DNA from: JAWOGN01 sp046496815
GTDB taxonomy: Bacteria > Desulfobacterota > DSM-4660 > Desulfatiglandales > Desulfatiglandaceae
Assembly (NCBI GenBank): GCA_046496815.1
Contig: JAWOGN010000148.1
Coordinates: forward strand, 1-33,006
Length of the DNA: 33,006 nt
Direction of reading: 5' to 3'
Shown: positions 25,033 through 32,949 of the stretch, one piece after another
Layout: each line of letters starts with the position of its first letter
How positions within the stretch are numbered: the first letter of the stretch is position 1
The notes under the pieces: model-generated
Told to the model about the DNA's origin: nothing
Database searches by the model: none
The model's input: only the letters and a program-made list of their open reading frames with translations
Made by a program: the position numbers and the translations under genes

Positions 25033-25771
25033 ATTCTATCCTTTTGACCGCACGCAAAACTGAGGGAAAGGACCGTGGTAACTGTTAGGCTTTGAAATGA
25101 TGAAAACCATTTGCACATATGCGGCAGTAAAAATGCCGATGCTTTGTTCGGCCGCTTTCCAGTGCGATGGGAGAATTTTCCTACATCCAAATCGTAATGA
25201 AATCTTACCGCGGCTCTATCCGGTCAGCCCTCCCCTCTTGTGCATGCCCAATCCGTATCTTCGCAAAATACTGATTTTGATGTCTTGGAGGCTAATTTCT
25301 ATTCCCGAAGATTCCCCAACCACTTAGCATTTTTTCGCCTTGAACCCAAGTTTTTCCTTTGTCGCTGCCACAAACCCCTTGCTTCCCGAATGGACACTGT
25401 TTATCCAATTCCCATTTCGAAAATGGGTTGCTTTCCGCAGCGATTTCTCAAAGCTCCTCAGCAACAGGGTGCAGCACGTTTTGGATGTGCCGACATGAGG
25501 ACGCCTTTCCCATATTTTTATTTACAGGTATGCCCCAATGGGGTATTGATTTTCCATGGCGAGAAAAGCCCGGATGGACGCACCGGGTGCCTTGCATCAG
25601 TTGACGGCAGGGGGAATTGAAGGCCGCAGCAGATTTACGGACAACGCCAACCGCACCCGTAGTTACCGAAAGAAAGCGGCAGATTGCTTCTGAAAACCCG
25701 TATGCATTCATTGATCTGCTGAATATGAATATATACAGAGCGTCCCCTGCTCTAAAGTCCGGAGCCAGCGG
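25033..25771. other. Long gene-poor region with decayed transposase and palindromes
   Basis: About 740 bases hold no intact gene. They include a transposase remnant (separate entry) and two small perfect or near-perfect hairpins: CCCATTT-cga-AAATGGG (25411-25427) and ATGCCCC-aat-GGGGTAT (25530-25546). Plus-strand open stretches here are not convincingly coding. The region precedes the UxaA-family gene and could carry its promoter, but I could not pick one. Confidence 0.5.
25232..25440 (-). pseudogene. Remnant of REP-associated (RAYT/TnpA-REP) transposase C-terminus
   Basis: Read on the minus strand, a frame ending in a stop at 25324-25326 encodes NGNWINSVHSGSKGF then VAATKEKLGFKAKKC. This resembles the conserved RAYT/COG1943 tail W-x-x-S-I-x-x-GS-x-x-FV-x-x-x-K-x-KLG-x-KA-x-GR. 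After the stop, the same frame reads VVGESSG, and the neighbouring frame reads NLRE, matching the next conserved block (LRE). The upstream catalytic domain is not detectable. I judge this a frameshifted, truncated mobile-gene fossil. The match is from memory of the family, not from an alignment. Confidence 0.4.
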
Positions 25772-27301
25772 ATGGAAAAAGAAAGACCCTCAACGATACG
25801 GCTTAATCCCGAAGACAATGTTGTCGTGGCTTTGGATCATCTTAAAGCGGGCGCTAATATTCTATCGGAAAAAACGATCGCCCAAGACCCTGTTCCGCCC
25901 GGTCATAAGCTGGCAATAGAAGCGATACCGAAAGGAGCCTTCATACGTAAATACGGCCAAATCATTGGCGTCGCATCACGAGATATTCAAACCGGCGAAC
26001 ATGTTCACACCCACAATGTGGACATGTCGGAGTTCAACCGGGAGTATGCGGTCGGCTCGAAGGCAAACCCTACGGATTTTATTCCGGTGGCGGAACAGGC
26101 CACTTTCGATGGAATCTTGCGCGATGACGGACAGGTTGCTACCCGCAATTACATTGGTGTCCTGCCCAGCGTTGCCTGCTCCGCTTCCGTGTGTCGGTAC
26201 ATTGCCGACACCTTTACCGATAAAATTCTTGCTGCCTATCCCAACGTGGACGGTGTTGTCGGACTCACGCACACCCTAGGATGCGGTGGACCCGGTTACG
26301 GTGAAGGGTTTGAAATTTTGCAGCGTTGCTTATCCGGTTATGGCCGGCACGCGAATTTTTGGGGTGTGCTGTTCGTCGGTCTCGGCTGTGAAGTCAACCA
26401 ACTTCATGAGATGTTCGCCAATACAGGGTTGGAGGCGAATATCGGAATCCACACGGTTACGATCCAGGAAACCGGGGGCACCAAAGCCACCATTCAAAGG
26501 GCTATTGATATCGTTAACGAAATGCTGCCCGAAGCGAACGGGGTGAAACGGCAACCGGTTTCAGCTTCTCATTTGGTTCTTGGAATGGAATGCGGCGGCT
26601 CGGACGCCTATTCCGGTATTACCGCCAATCCGGCTTTGGGTGTGGCGGCCGATTGGGTTGTTCGCAACGGTGGGACCGCCATATTGAGTGAAACAACTGA
26701 AATTTACGGAGCCGAGCACCTGCTGACCCGGCGTGCGAATCGTCCGGAGATTGCATATAAGCTGATCGACTTAATTCATTGGTGGGAGGATTATACCACG
26801 AAAAATGGAGCCATGATTAACAACAATCCCACGCCGGGTAACAAAGCCGGCGGTTTGACCACAATTTTGGAGAAGTCCCTGGGAGCTGTGGCCAAAGGGG
26901 GCGGCACCCGCTTAATGGCGGTATACCGGTATGCCGAAACGGTCCGGGAAAAAGGTTTGGTGTTTATGGATACGCCGGGGTATGACCTTACCTCGATTAC
27001 CGGAATGATTGCGGGCGGCGCCAACATAATTTGTTTTACCACAGGGTGTGGTACGGTTTTGGGCTGCAAACCCACGCCTGTGATAAAGCTGGCTTCCAAT
27101 ACCGAGATGTTTCAAAGGCTTTACGGGGATATGGATATCAACTGCGGCCTTATCGCCGATGGGGAAAAAAGCTTAGAAGCGATGGGGCAGGAGATTTTTC
27201 AAAGGATTCTAGATACCGCTTCCGGCCATAAGACGAAAAGCGAAGGGCATGGATTTGGTGATAATGAGTTTGTACCGTGGCATATCGGGGCGGTAGTATA
27301 A
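25772..27301 (+). CDS. UxaA-family dehydratase (altronate/galactarate dehydratase type)
   Basis: This is a 509-aa fused UxaA protein. The N-terminal SAF-like domain (about 15-90) contains GHKLAIEAIPKGAFIRKYGQ and the GEHVHTHN signature (76-82). A linker GILRDDGQVATRNYIGV leads to the large C-terminal domain with HTLGCGGPGYG (167-177), FVGLGCEVNQ, ECGGSDAYSGITANPALG (273-290) and ETTEIYGAEHLL. Relatives dehydrate altronate or galactarate using Fe/Mn; related two-subunit enzymes (SuyAB) are sulfolactate sulfo-lyases. GGAG lies seven bases before the ATG. No uronate pathway genes are nearby, so the substrate is open. It is separated by 727 bases from the next plus-strand gene. Confidence 0.85.
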   Translation: MEKERPSTIRLNPEDNVVVALDHLKAGANILSEKTIAQDPVPPGHKLAIEAIPKGAFIRKYGQIIGVASRDIQTGEHVHTHNVDMSEFNREYAVGSKANPTDFIPVAEQATFDGILRDDGQVATRNYIGVLPSVACSASVCRYIADTFTDKILAAYPNVDGVVGLTHTLGCGGPGYGEGFEILQRCLSGYGRHANFWGVLFVGLGCEVNQLHEMFANTGLEANIGIHTVTIQETGGTKATIQRAIDIVNEMLPEANGVKRQPVSASHLVLGMECGGSDAYSGITANPALGVAADWVVRNGGTAILSETTEIYGAEHLLTRRANRPEIAYKLIDLIHWWEDYTTKNGAMINNNPTPGNKAGGLTTILEKSLGAVAKGGGTRLMAVYRYAETVREKGLVFMDTPGYDLTSITGMIAGGANIICFTTGCGTVLGCKPTPVIKLASNTEMFQRLYGDMDINCGLIADGEKSLEAMGQEIFQRILDTASGHKTKSEGHGFGDNEFVPWHIGAVV

Positions 27302-28028
27302 TTAAAAAACCATCACCTTGATCTTAGCTTGAATCAAGACGGTACCTCAGTGCGGAATCGTAGTGAGGGCATGCTTTCTGGCGATATTCCGGCCGGAGGC
27401 TTTTATTTTCGGATTTTCATGCGTCCCAAGCGGGCAACGGCAGCAGGTCTTCGGTGTCAGAGAAACCGGCGTCGGTCAGAGCCTCGGTGATAAGAGGTGA
27501 TGGGAATAAGGCGATAAGACTTTGCCTTCTACGGCGTTGCCAATAAATAAGACCGGGTCGTGGGTCAAGGAAAAAGAAACCACAATAAAAGTGAGGTCAG
27601 GATGGATTGCCGTTCCGGGATTGTTCACGGATATTGGTTGAGATACGTTGGAAGCTTGAAAAAATGGAGTGTATTGAAAATTGCAGGCATGCGGGCCAAA
27701 TCCGGACACACCGCCGCGTTAATCCCCATGGGTGGTTTTGAAAAAATAATGAGGCATATGTCTTAATGGGATTTTTGATGGTGTATATTTACATGCAATA
27801 ACAAGAACACATCCCGCACGCGGCCCTCTGTTTTTCCTTGACACCATCCGAAATTTACCCATAGATTGGTATTTAAAAACGAGTTCTTGCTATCCAATAA
27901 TCACAACCTTGAATTTTACCTATCCCCCACCAGGGAAGAAAATTCGGAGTGTCTGGGGTATCCGCACTGCCTGCCTCGCAAATGTGATCATGCCAATCGT
28001 AACGGATTGTTGAAGAAAGGAAGACAAC
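27302..28028. other. Gene-poor region between UxaA-family gene and PLP lyase gene
   Basis: These 727 bases hold no convincing gene. A 6-bp inverted repeat CTTGAT/ATCAAG (27317-27338) follows the UxaA-family stop, without a T-run. Its end carries the candidate promoter for the downstream gene. Short open stretches here do not look like any protein I know. Confidence 0.5.
27838..27867 (+). promoter_or_regulatory. Candidate promoter for the PLP-lyase/racemase genes
   Basis: A consensus TTGACA (27838-27843) is followed after 18 bases by TAGATT (27862-27867), giving a leader of about 155 bases. Confidence 0.4.
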
Positions 28029-29027
28029 ATGAATTTAGCTCGATTTCCACGGCGACGCTACACCTTGGGGCCGACGCCGATCGAGGAGCTTTCGCGCCTT
28101 TCGCTCGAACTGGGCGCCCCGACACTTTTTATGAAACGGGACGATATGCTTGGATTGGCGGGCGGCGGCAACAAAACCCGCAAGTTGGAATTCCTGGTTG
28201 CCGATGCCCTTGCCCAGGGGGCGGACACGCTCATTACCTGCGGGGCCGTGCAGTCCAATCATTGCCGCCTGACTCTGGCCGCAGCGGTAAAAGAAGGGCT
28301 TAAGTGCCGCCTCGTGCTCGAAGAACGCGTAGCGGGCAGTTACGATCCTGAAGCCAGCGGCAACAATTTCCTCTTTCGACTCATGGACGCAGAAAAGCTG
28401 TATGTCGTCCCCGGCGGTTCCGACATGCCGGCCGAAATGCAGAAAGCGGCGGACATGCTTGCCGCCGAGGGACGCAAGGGCTATATTATACCCGGCGGTG
28501 GCTCCAATCCCCTCGGGGCCACCGGCTATGTGGCGTGTGCGCAAGAAATCATAGCACAGGCGTTTGAAATGGGCCTGGCCTTTGATCATGTGGTGTGTGC
28601 CAGCGGAAGTGCAGGAACCCACGCCGGATTGGTGACCGGTTTTCAGGCCACCAACAGCGGCATTCCGGTCATCGGCATCAATGTCAGTCGCAAAAAGGCC
28701 GAGCAGGAAGACATCGTGTTCGATCTGGCGAATCGAACCGCCGCACATCTCGGCGTCAAAGCCAAAATTGACCGGGAGGCCGTGGTCTGCTTCGACCAAT
28801 ATGTCGGTCCCGGTTATTCTTTGCCGACTGCTGAAATGGCTGAAGCGGTTCGCCTACTGGCGCGGCTGGAGTGCATCTTGATGGATCCGGTTTACACGGG
28901 CAAAGCCATGGCCGGTCTCATCGATCTGGTGCGCCGCGGCCATTTTAGTCCGGAGGAAAAGATCCTATTTGTCCACACCGGTGGTTCACCGGCTCTGTAT
29001 GCTTATATGGCAGACATTCTGGACTGA
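28029..29027 (+). CDS. PLP-dependent D-cysteine desulfhydrase / cysteate sulfo-lyase homologue
   Basis: This 332-aa fold-type II PLP enzyme belongs to the ACC-deaminase/D-cysteine desulfhydrase branch. The cofactor lysine is in GGGNKTRKLEF (K49), the substrate carboxylate loop is GAVQSNHCR (72-80), the phosphate-binding glycine-rich loop is ASGSAGTHAG (191-200), and the HTGG motif is at 316-319. Members of this branch include D-cysteine desulfhydrase, ACC deaminase and L-cysteate sulfo-lyase (CuyA), which release H2S, ammonia or sulfite. The sequence alone does not settle which. AAGGAAG lies six bases before the ATG. An Asp/Glu racemase lies 149 bases downstream and a fragment of an amino-acid ABC ATPase begins at its stop codon, supporting amino-acid use. 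Confidence 0.9.
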   Translation: MNLARFPRRRYTLGPTPIEELSRLSLELGAPTLFMKRDDMLGLAGGGNKTRKLEFLVADALAQGADTLITCGAVQSNHCRLTLAAAVKEGLKCRLVLEERVAGSYDPEASGNNFLFRLMDAEKLYVVPGGSDMPAEMQKAADMLAAEGRKGYIIPGGGSNPLGATGYVACAQEIIAQAFEMGLAFDHVVCASGSAGTHAGLVTGFQATNSGIPVIGINVSRKKAEQEDIVFDLANRTAAHLGVKAKIDREAVVCFDQYVGPGYSLPTAEMAEAVRLLARLECILMDPVYTGKAMAGLIDLVRRGHFSPEEKILFVHTGGSPALYAYMADILD

Positions 29028-29107
29028 TCGTTGAGCGGGGCACTTATGAGGAGTTCTTTAAAAATCCTAAAAGGGATCGCACCAAGGAGTTTCTGAGCCG
29101 GATCATC
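29021..29107 (+). pseudogene. Stranded C-terminal tail of an amino-acid ABC-transporter ATPase
   Basis: In a frame different from the PLP lyase, starting within its last codons, the DNA reads GLIVERGTYEEFF then KNPKRDRTKEFLSRII. This matches the GlnQ/HisP-type tail (IVE-x-G-x-x-EEFF-x-NPK-x-x-RT-x-FL-x-x-IL). No ATPase core is present upstream, since that DNA codes for the lyase in another frame. The frame continues open into the racemase gene. I infer a deletion scar of an amino-acid transporter operon. Confidence 0.6.
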
Positions 29108-29176
29108 GGCCGGCCTATCGTTTTCAAAAAAGCATCCCGGCGCCATCGGAAGTGTGCCGTAATTAAAGAGCAGACC

Positions 29177-29905
29177 ATGGGAGAAAAAACTATCGGCATT
29201 TTAGGCGGCATGGGTCCGGAAGCGACCCTGGACTGTTTTCACAAAATCATTCGGAACACGCCGGCCGCAAAGGATCAGGATCATCTTCGGGTGGTAATCG
29301 ATTCCAATCCCAAGGTGCCGGATCGAACTGCGGCCATTGTCGATAACGGTGAATCCCCGGTGCCGGCGATGGTGAAAGGCTGTCGAGCACTGGTTGGAGC
29401 GGGCGCCGATTTTATCATTATTCCATGCGTATCGGCGCATTTCTTCCTGAAAGAAATAAGAGCGCAGATCGGTGTTCAAATTCTGTCCATGTTCGATATC
29501 GTCGCCGAAGCCGTCTCCCGCCATGATGCAGAACTACACATCCTCGGTCTCTTGGGAACGACCGGGACCGTTCACGGTGGTCATTTCCAGAAGCGGCTGT
29601 CCGAAGCCGATATCCAAACACTCGTTCCGGACGACGGTGTACAGAAAACGGTCATGGACTGCATCTACGGCATCAAGAATACCCAGGCCGCCCGCAGTCG
29701 GAATAAGATCAAGGCCGATTTGGTTGGCGCTGCAAAACACCTGATCTCACGCGGTGCCCAAGGAATCATTGCCGGTTGCACCGAAATTCCTCTGGCGCTG
29801 ACGCAGAGCGATTTGCCCGTACCCTACTTCGAGTCATTGTCAATGCTGGCGTGCGCCGCAGTCCGTCACGCCGGCATCGAACCGGCAGAAACAGATACAC
29901 GCTAA
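29177..29905 (+). CDS. Aspartate/glutamate racemase family protein
   Basis: This is a 242-aa cofactor-independent Asp/Glu racemase superfamily enzyme, which uses two cysteines to invert amino-acid or related stereocentres. It opens with the diagnostic IGILGGMGPEAT (6-17). The first catalytic cysteine is in PCVSAH (C84), where most aspartate racemases have PCNTAH, and the second is in GCTEIPL (C201). The ATG has only a weak ribosome-binding site. It sits between the PLP lyase and an FAH-family gene. A natural guess is that it interconverts D- and L-forms of the amino acid used by the lyase, but this is inference. Confidence 0.9.
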   Translation: MGEKTIGILGGMGPEATLDCFHKIIRNTPAAKDQDHLRVVIDSNPKVPDRTAAIVDNGESPVPAMVKGCRALVGAGADFIIIPCVSAHFFLKEIRAQIGVQILSMFDIVAEAVSRHDAELHILGLLGTTGTVHGGHFQKRLSEADIQTLVPDDGVQKTVMDCIYGIKNTQAARSRNKIKADLVGAAKHLISRGAQGIIAGCTEIPLALTQSDLPVPYFESLSMLACAAVRHAGIEPAETDTR

Positions 29906-30018
29906 CTTCTCCGAACTCCATGGCCTATAGGGGTTTAGTGTCATGAGAATTTCGCAGGTACCGGCGCATCAACAAGCCCTATCATAATGCCAAGGGTTAC
30001 TATTCTCCAAAGAGGTGA

Positions 30019-30669
30019 ATGACGATGGAAAACCTAACCCCTGAGGGAACCCGCATATTCTGTATAGGGCGCAACTATGCCGAGCATGCCAGAGAACTGG
30101 GAAACCCGGTCCCCGAGGAGCCGGTGGTGTTTATGAAACCGATTCACTGCCGGGTGCCGTCGGGAGGAACCGTCCGGTTTCCGGCCCACGGGAAAGAACT
30201 CCATCATGAGGTGGAAGTGGTTCTGCGGATCGGACGGAAATTCCGGAATGTAAGCACCGAAAAAGCCGATGCTTTCATCGACGGAGTGGGTCTAGGGCTG
30301 GATCTTACGCTTCGCGACGTACAAGGGCTCCTCAAGGAGCGTGGGCTTCCATGGGAAAAAGCCAAGGCTTTCGAGCAGAGTGCACCGCTCGGTCTGATCG
30401 TGGAAATGGAAAAAATAGACGACATAAATGATTTAGACTTCATCTGCAAAGTAAACGGCGAAATACGGCAGCAGGGCTCAACACGTAACATGATTTTTTC
30501 CCCAGCCCGGATCGTCTCATACCTAAGCGGAATCTGGGAACTTCTGCCCGGAGACCTCATATACACCGGGACGCCGGAAGGAATCGCCGGGCTTTCCGTA
30601 GGAGACACGATAACCGTCGAATCAGACTGGGCCGGCTCTCACTCCTGGAAAATCATCCCGAGCATTTGA
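30019..30669 (+). CDS. Fumarylacetoacetate hydrolase family protein
   Basis: This 216-aa FAH-superfamily enzyme cleaves C-C bonds or decarboxylates 2-oxo acids; known close types act as acylpyruvate hydrolase or oxaloacetate decarboxylase (FAHD1/YcgM-like). FCIGRNYAEHARELGN opens the domain (14-29), the metal ligands are in HHEVEVVLRIG (E64, E66) and GLGLDLTLRDVQ, and the C-terminal GDLIYTGTPEGIAGLSVGD block is complete. AGAGG lies three bases before the first ATG and nine before a second ATG at 30025, so the latter may be the true start. It could process an oxo acid from the upstream lyase/racemase steps. Confidence 0.9.
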   Translation: MTMENLTPEGTRIFCIGRNYAEHARELGNPVPEEPVVFMKPIHCRVPSGGTVRFPAHGKELHHEVEVVLRIGRKFRNVSTEKADAFIDGVGLGLDLTLRDVQGLLKERGLPWEKAKAFEQSAPLGLIVEMEKIDDINDLDFICKVNGEIRQQGSTRNMIFSPARIVSYLSGIWELLPGDLIYTGTPEGIAGLSVGDTITVESDWAGSHSWKIIPSI

Positions 30670-30955
30670 TACCTGTATAGAATTCGATCCAAACGTAAAA
30701 AGCAAACATCCCGGGTGGGACAATCGAGGTTGAGTTCCTAAAAATCAGAACGGAAAAACCTCACCTGAGGCCCCTTCATGAGGCCCGATGGGTGGACTTT
30801 TGGTTTCTCAGGCAATTTCGCCGGAATGATGGAAAAGAGTCCCCTCTGTGATGATCGCGGGAAGGTTTCGGAAGGGGCTTTCAGACTGTAGGTTCTAAAC
30901 GAAAGCGGGTGATTGAACCGGCACGCCTCGACATGCAGGGAAAGGGAGGAAGAAA

Positions 30956-31576
30956 ATGAATCTCCTGGAATCAACATTAAAGCAATTCGTCGCGAACCTT
31001 TCGGCCGACTCTCCTGTTCCCGGAGGCGGCAGTGTGTCCGCCCTTGCGGGCGCTCTGGGCGCCGCCCTCTGTGCCATGGTTGCCAGGCTAACCTTGGGAA
31101 AAGAAAAATACCGTAGGGCGTGGGAGGAAATGGAGCGTCTTCGCGATAGCTCCGATTCCCTTTGCTCCCGGCTCATGGATTTGGTGGAGGAAGATTCTGC
31201 AGCCTATGCCAAAGTCATGGCGGCTTACCGGATCCCCAAGGAAAGGGACCGCGAACGGGAGGATGCGGTCCAATCCGCCCTGAAGGAGGCGGCGTCCGTG
31301 CCCATGGAAACCCTTCGGATCACCGCGACCCTGCGCGATCTCGTGAAAAGCGCTTTGGACCGGGGCAATCCCAATTGTCTTACGGACGCAGGGGTTGCCG
31401 CCCAGCTCATTCGTGCGGCAGCCCACGGGGCGGCGTACAATGTGCGGGTCAACCTCTCGGGCATCAAAGATCCGGATTTCTGCAACGGGTTCTCTTCTGA
31501 GACATCCCAATTGTTGGAGCGCCTGGAGCGTTCTGTGACGGACCTGGAAAGGGCCGTTCAGGCGCGCCTTCTGTAA
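30956..31576 (+). CDS. fchA: Cyclodeaminase/methenyl-tetrahydrofolate cyclohydrolase (FchA type)
   Basis: This 206-aa protein belongs to the formiminotransferase-cyclodeaminase C-terminal family, which opens the 5,10-methenyl ring or removes ammonia from formimino-THF. The SPVPGGGSVSALAGALGAAL block (19-38) and CLTDAGVAAQLIRAAAHGA with YNVRVNL late in the chain are diagnostic, and the protein is mostly helical. GGGAGGA lies six bases before the ATG. It is a stand-alone domain, as in anaerobes using folate-linked one-carbon or glycine pathways. The 286 bases upstream hold no gene. A methyltransferase gene follows after 53 bases. Confidence 0.9.
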   Translation: MNLLESTLKQFVANLSADSPVPGGGSVSALAGALGAALCAMVARLTLGKEKYRRAWEEMERLRDSSDSLCSRLMDLVEEDSAAYAKVMAAYRIPKERDREREDAVQSALKEAASVPMETLRITATLRDLVKSALDRGNPNCLTDAGVAAQLIRAAAHGAAYNVRVNLSGIKDPDFCNGFSSETSQLLERLERSVTDLERAVQARLL

Positions 31577-31629
31577 CCCGGCCTTACGCCTTGCCAAGGA
31601 GCGCCCGGTCGGCATGGGCGAGTTGAATC

Positions 31630-32310
31630 GTGAAACAGGACTACTATGCAAAAAAGCTCTCTTCCACCCGCTTGCAGAAGGTTTATGACATCGCTTCTCC
31701 CCGGGTGAAGCAATACCTCGAAGAAGAAATCCGTTTTGTCCTTCAGCGAATCGCTCCGGATGCCCGCGTCCTGGAACTGGGATGCGGTTACGGCAGAGTG
31801 CTGGAAAGGCTGGCCTCCAGGACGACCGGAGTCGTCGGCATCGACACATCCTGGGAAAGCCTTAAGATGGCGACCCGAAGCAGTGCGGGCGGTTCTAAGC
31901 TTGTGCTGATGAATGCCGGCTGCCTGGGATTTGTCGATAAGGCTTTCGATGTTGTGGCGTGCATCCAGAACGGGATCTCTGCGTTCAAGGTGGCGCCGAT
32001 CAAGCTGATGGGAGAAGCCGTGCGCGCAACCCGAAGGGGCGGCCACGTCTTTTTCTCGAGCTACTCTGAAAAATTCTGGCCTCATCGCCTCGAATGGTTC
32101 AGGGAACAAGCCAGGCATGGGCTGCTCGGCGAAATCGACGCGGAGGCAACGGGCAACGGTGTGATCGTGTGCAAGGACGGTTTCAGGGCCACCACCTTCG
32201 GCTCCGAGGCTTTTCTCAGACTCGCCGTAAGCCTGGGACTGAAAGCCGAAATTTTCGAAGTGGATGAATCCAGCATCTTTTGCGAAATCGTCCGACCCTC
32301 CGGGTGCTGA
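31630..32310 (+). CDS. SAM-dependent class I methyltransferase
   Basis: This 226-aa protein has motif I RVLELGCGYGRVLERL (46-61) and motif II VVGIDTSWESL, followed by FDVVACIQNGISAF and a post-motif RATRRGGHVFFSSY, a typical Methyltransf_11/25 fold. The substrate is unknown. The start is a GTG at 31630 with no strong ribosome-binding site; a TTG at 31624 is possible. It follows fchA by 53 bases and may be co-transcribed, but a functional link is not evident. Confidence 0.82.
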   Translation: MKQDYYAKKLSSTRLQKVYDIASPRVKQYLEEEIRFVLQRIAPDARVLELGCGYGRVLERLASRTTGVVGIDTSWESLKMATRSSAGGSKLVLMNAGCLGFVDKAFDVVACIQNGISAFKVAPIKLMGEAVRATRRGGHVFFSSYSEKFWPHRLEWFREQARHGLLGEIDAEATGNGVIVCKDGFRATTFGSEAFLRLAVSLGLKAEIFEVDESSIFCEIVRPSGC

Positions 32311-32742
32311 TGCTGAGCTGAAAAACACTTGATTTCTTGAAGGTGAATTCGAGGGAAAACGGGTTTGGGTGTCCATAGGAAACAGGCAGCCAGGTGTTCC
32401 CGGCATCCGTGTTCATATTAAGCTGCAAAATGTGAGGTTAGGCTGTGCAGTTGTGGAAGCCGGTCTCCATAAATGTCATTCATAAAAGGGGAGAAAAAGG
32501 GGGTCTCAAGGCAGTTTCTTCTGATGTTCGAATGGCGGTCAAACCGTTGCGGCAAAAGGGGGTGTTGAGGTCCCACGTTGATAATCGAAATGTTTTTTGA
32601 TTTACAAATCAACAGGATACTGGTAAACTTCTATCCGGGTGGATCGCAATCTGCCGGCGTTGGTGTCAGCCAATAAGAATGGTTTTTGTGCCCATGGATT
32701 GCTCCTCATAGAACCCACATCATAAAAAGGCATGTATGGCTC
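32311..32742. other. Intergenic region before the right-edge nucleotidyltransferase module
   Basis: No gene is seen in these 432 bases. Their distal part carries a promoter and an inverted repeat, listed separately. Confidence 0.5.
32597..32629 (+). promoter_or_regulatory. Promoter with overlapping perfect inverted repeat
   Basis: TTTACA (32601-32606) and TAAACT (32624-32629) are 17 bases apart. The inverted repeat TTGATTT-ac-AAATCAA (32597-32612) covers the -35 box and looks like an operator. It lies about 115 bases upstream of the small ORF that precedes the nucleotidyltransferase. Confidence 0.45.
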
Positions 32743-32949
32743 ATGTTACGAAATTCCCATTTGATTGAAGCACTGAAAAAGGCCCAACTTCAGGCTTCTC
32801 CACCTGACTATTTTCACAATCTGTCCTTGTTTGAAGGCCTTTATAATGAGGCGAGAGCGCTGGGGGCGTTGCCGCTAAAAGACCCCCTTGAAGGGATCGA
32901 ATCCGATATCCGGCTTGCGCGCATACTCAATGTTCACACAACTTCTTAA
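32743..32949 (+). CDS. Small hypothetical protein upstream of nucleotidyltransferase
   Basis: This 68-aa ORF begins at an ATG with AAAAGG about twelve bases upstream. It is mostly helical and acidic in the middle, with NLSLFEGLYNEARALG and DPLEGIESDIRLARILN. Its last 20 bases overlap the start of the nucleotidyltransferase, so the two are almost certainly co-translated. I recall similar small proteins beside such nucleotidyltransferases but cannot name the family. It could be a partner or antitoxin-like subunit. Confidence 0.65.
   Translation: MLRNSHLIEALKKAQLQASPPDYFHNLSLFEGLYNEARALGALPLKDPLEGIESDIRLARILNVHTTS

Noticed and set aside
25240..25620. 126-aa plus-strand ORF
   Set aside because: Overlaps the decayed transposase on the other strand, and its composition (many C, P, F) does not look like a real protein.
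27560..27766. 68-aa plus-strand ORF between the UxaA-family gene and the PLP lyase
   Set aside because: No ribosome-binding site of note, no recognisable motif and the complementary strand is equally open; treated as noncoding.
28035..28799. 254-aa minus-strand open frame
   Set aside because: Antisense to the PLP lyase, whose motifs and ribosome-binding site are complete.
31088..32406. Long minus-strand open frames of 253 and 282 aa
   Set aside because: Antisense to fchA and the methyltransferase; their translations show no domain pattern.
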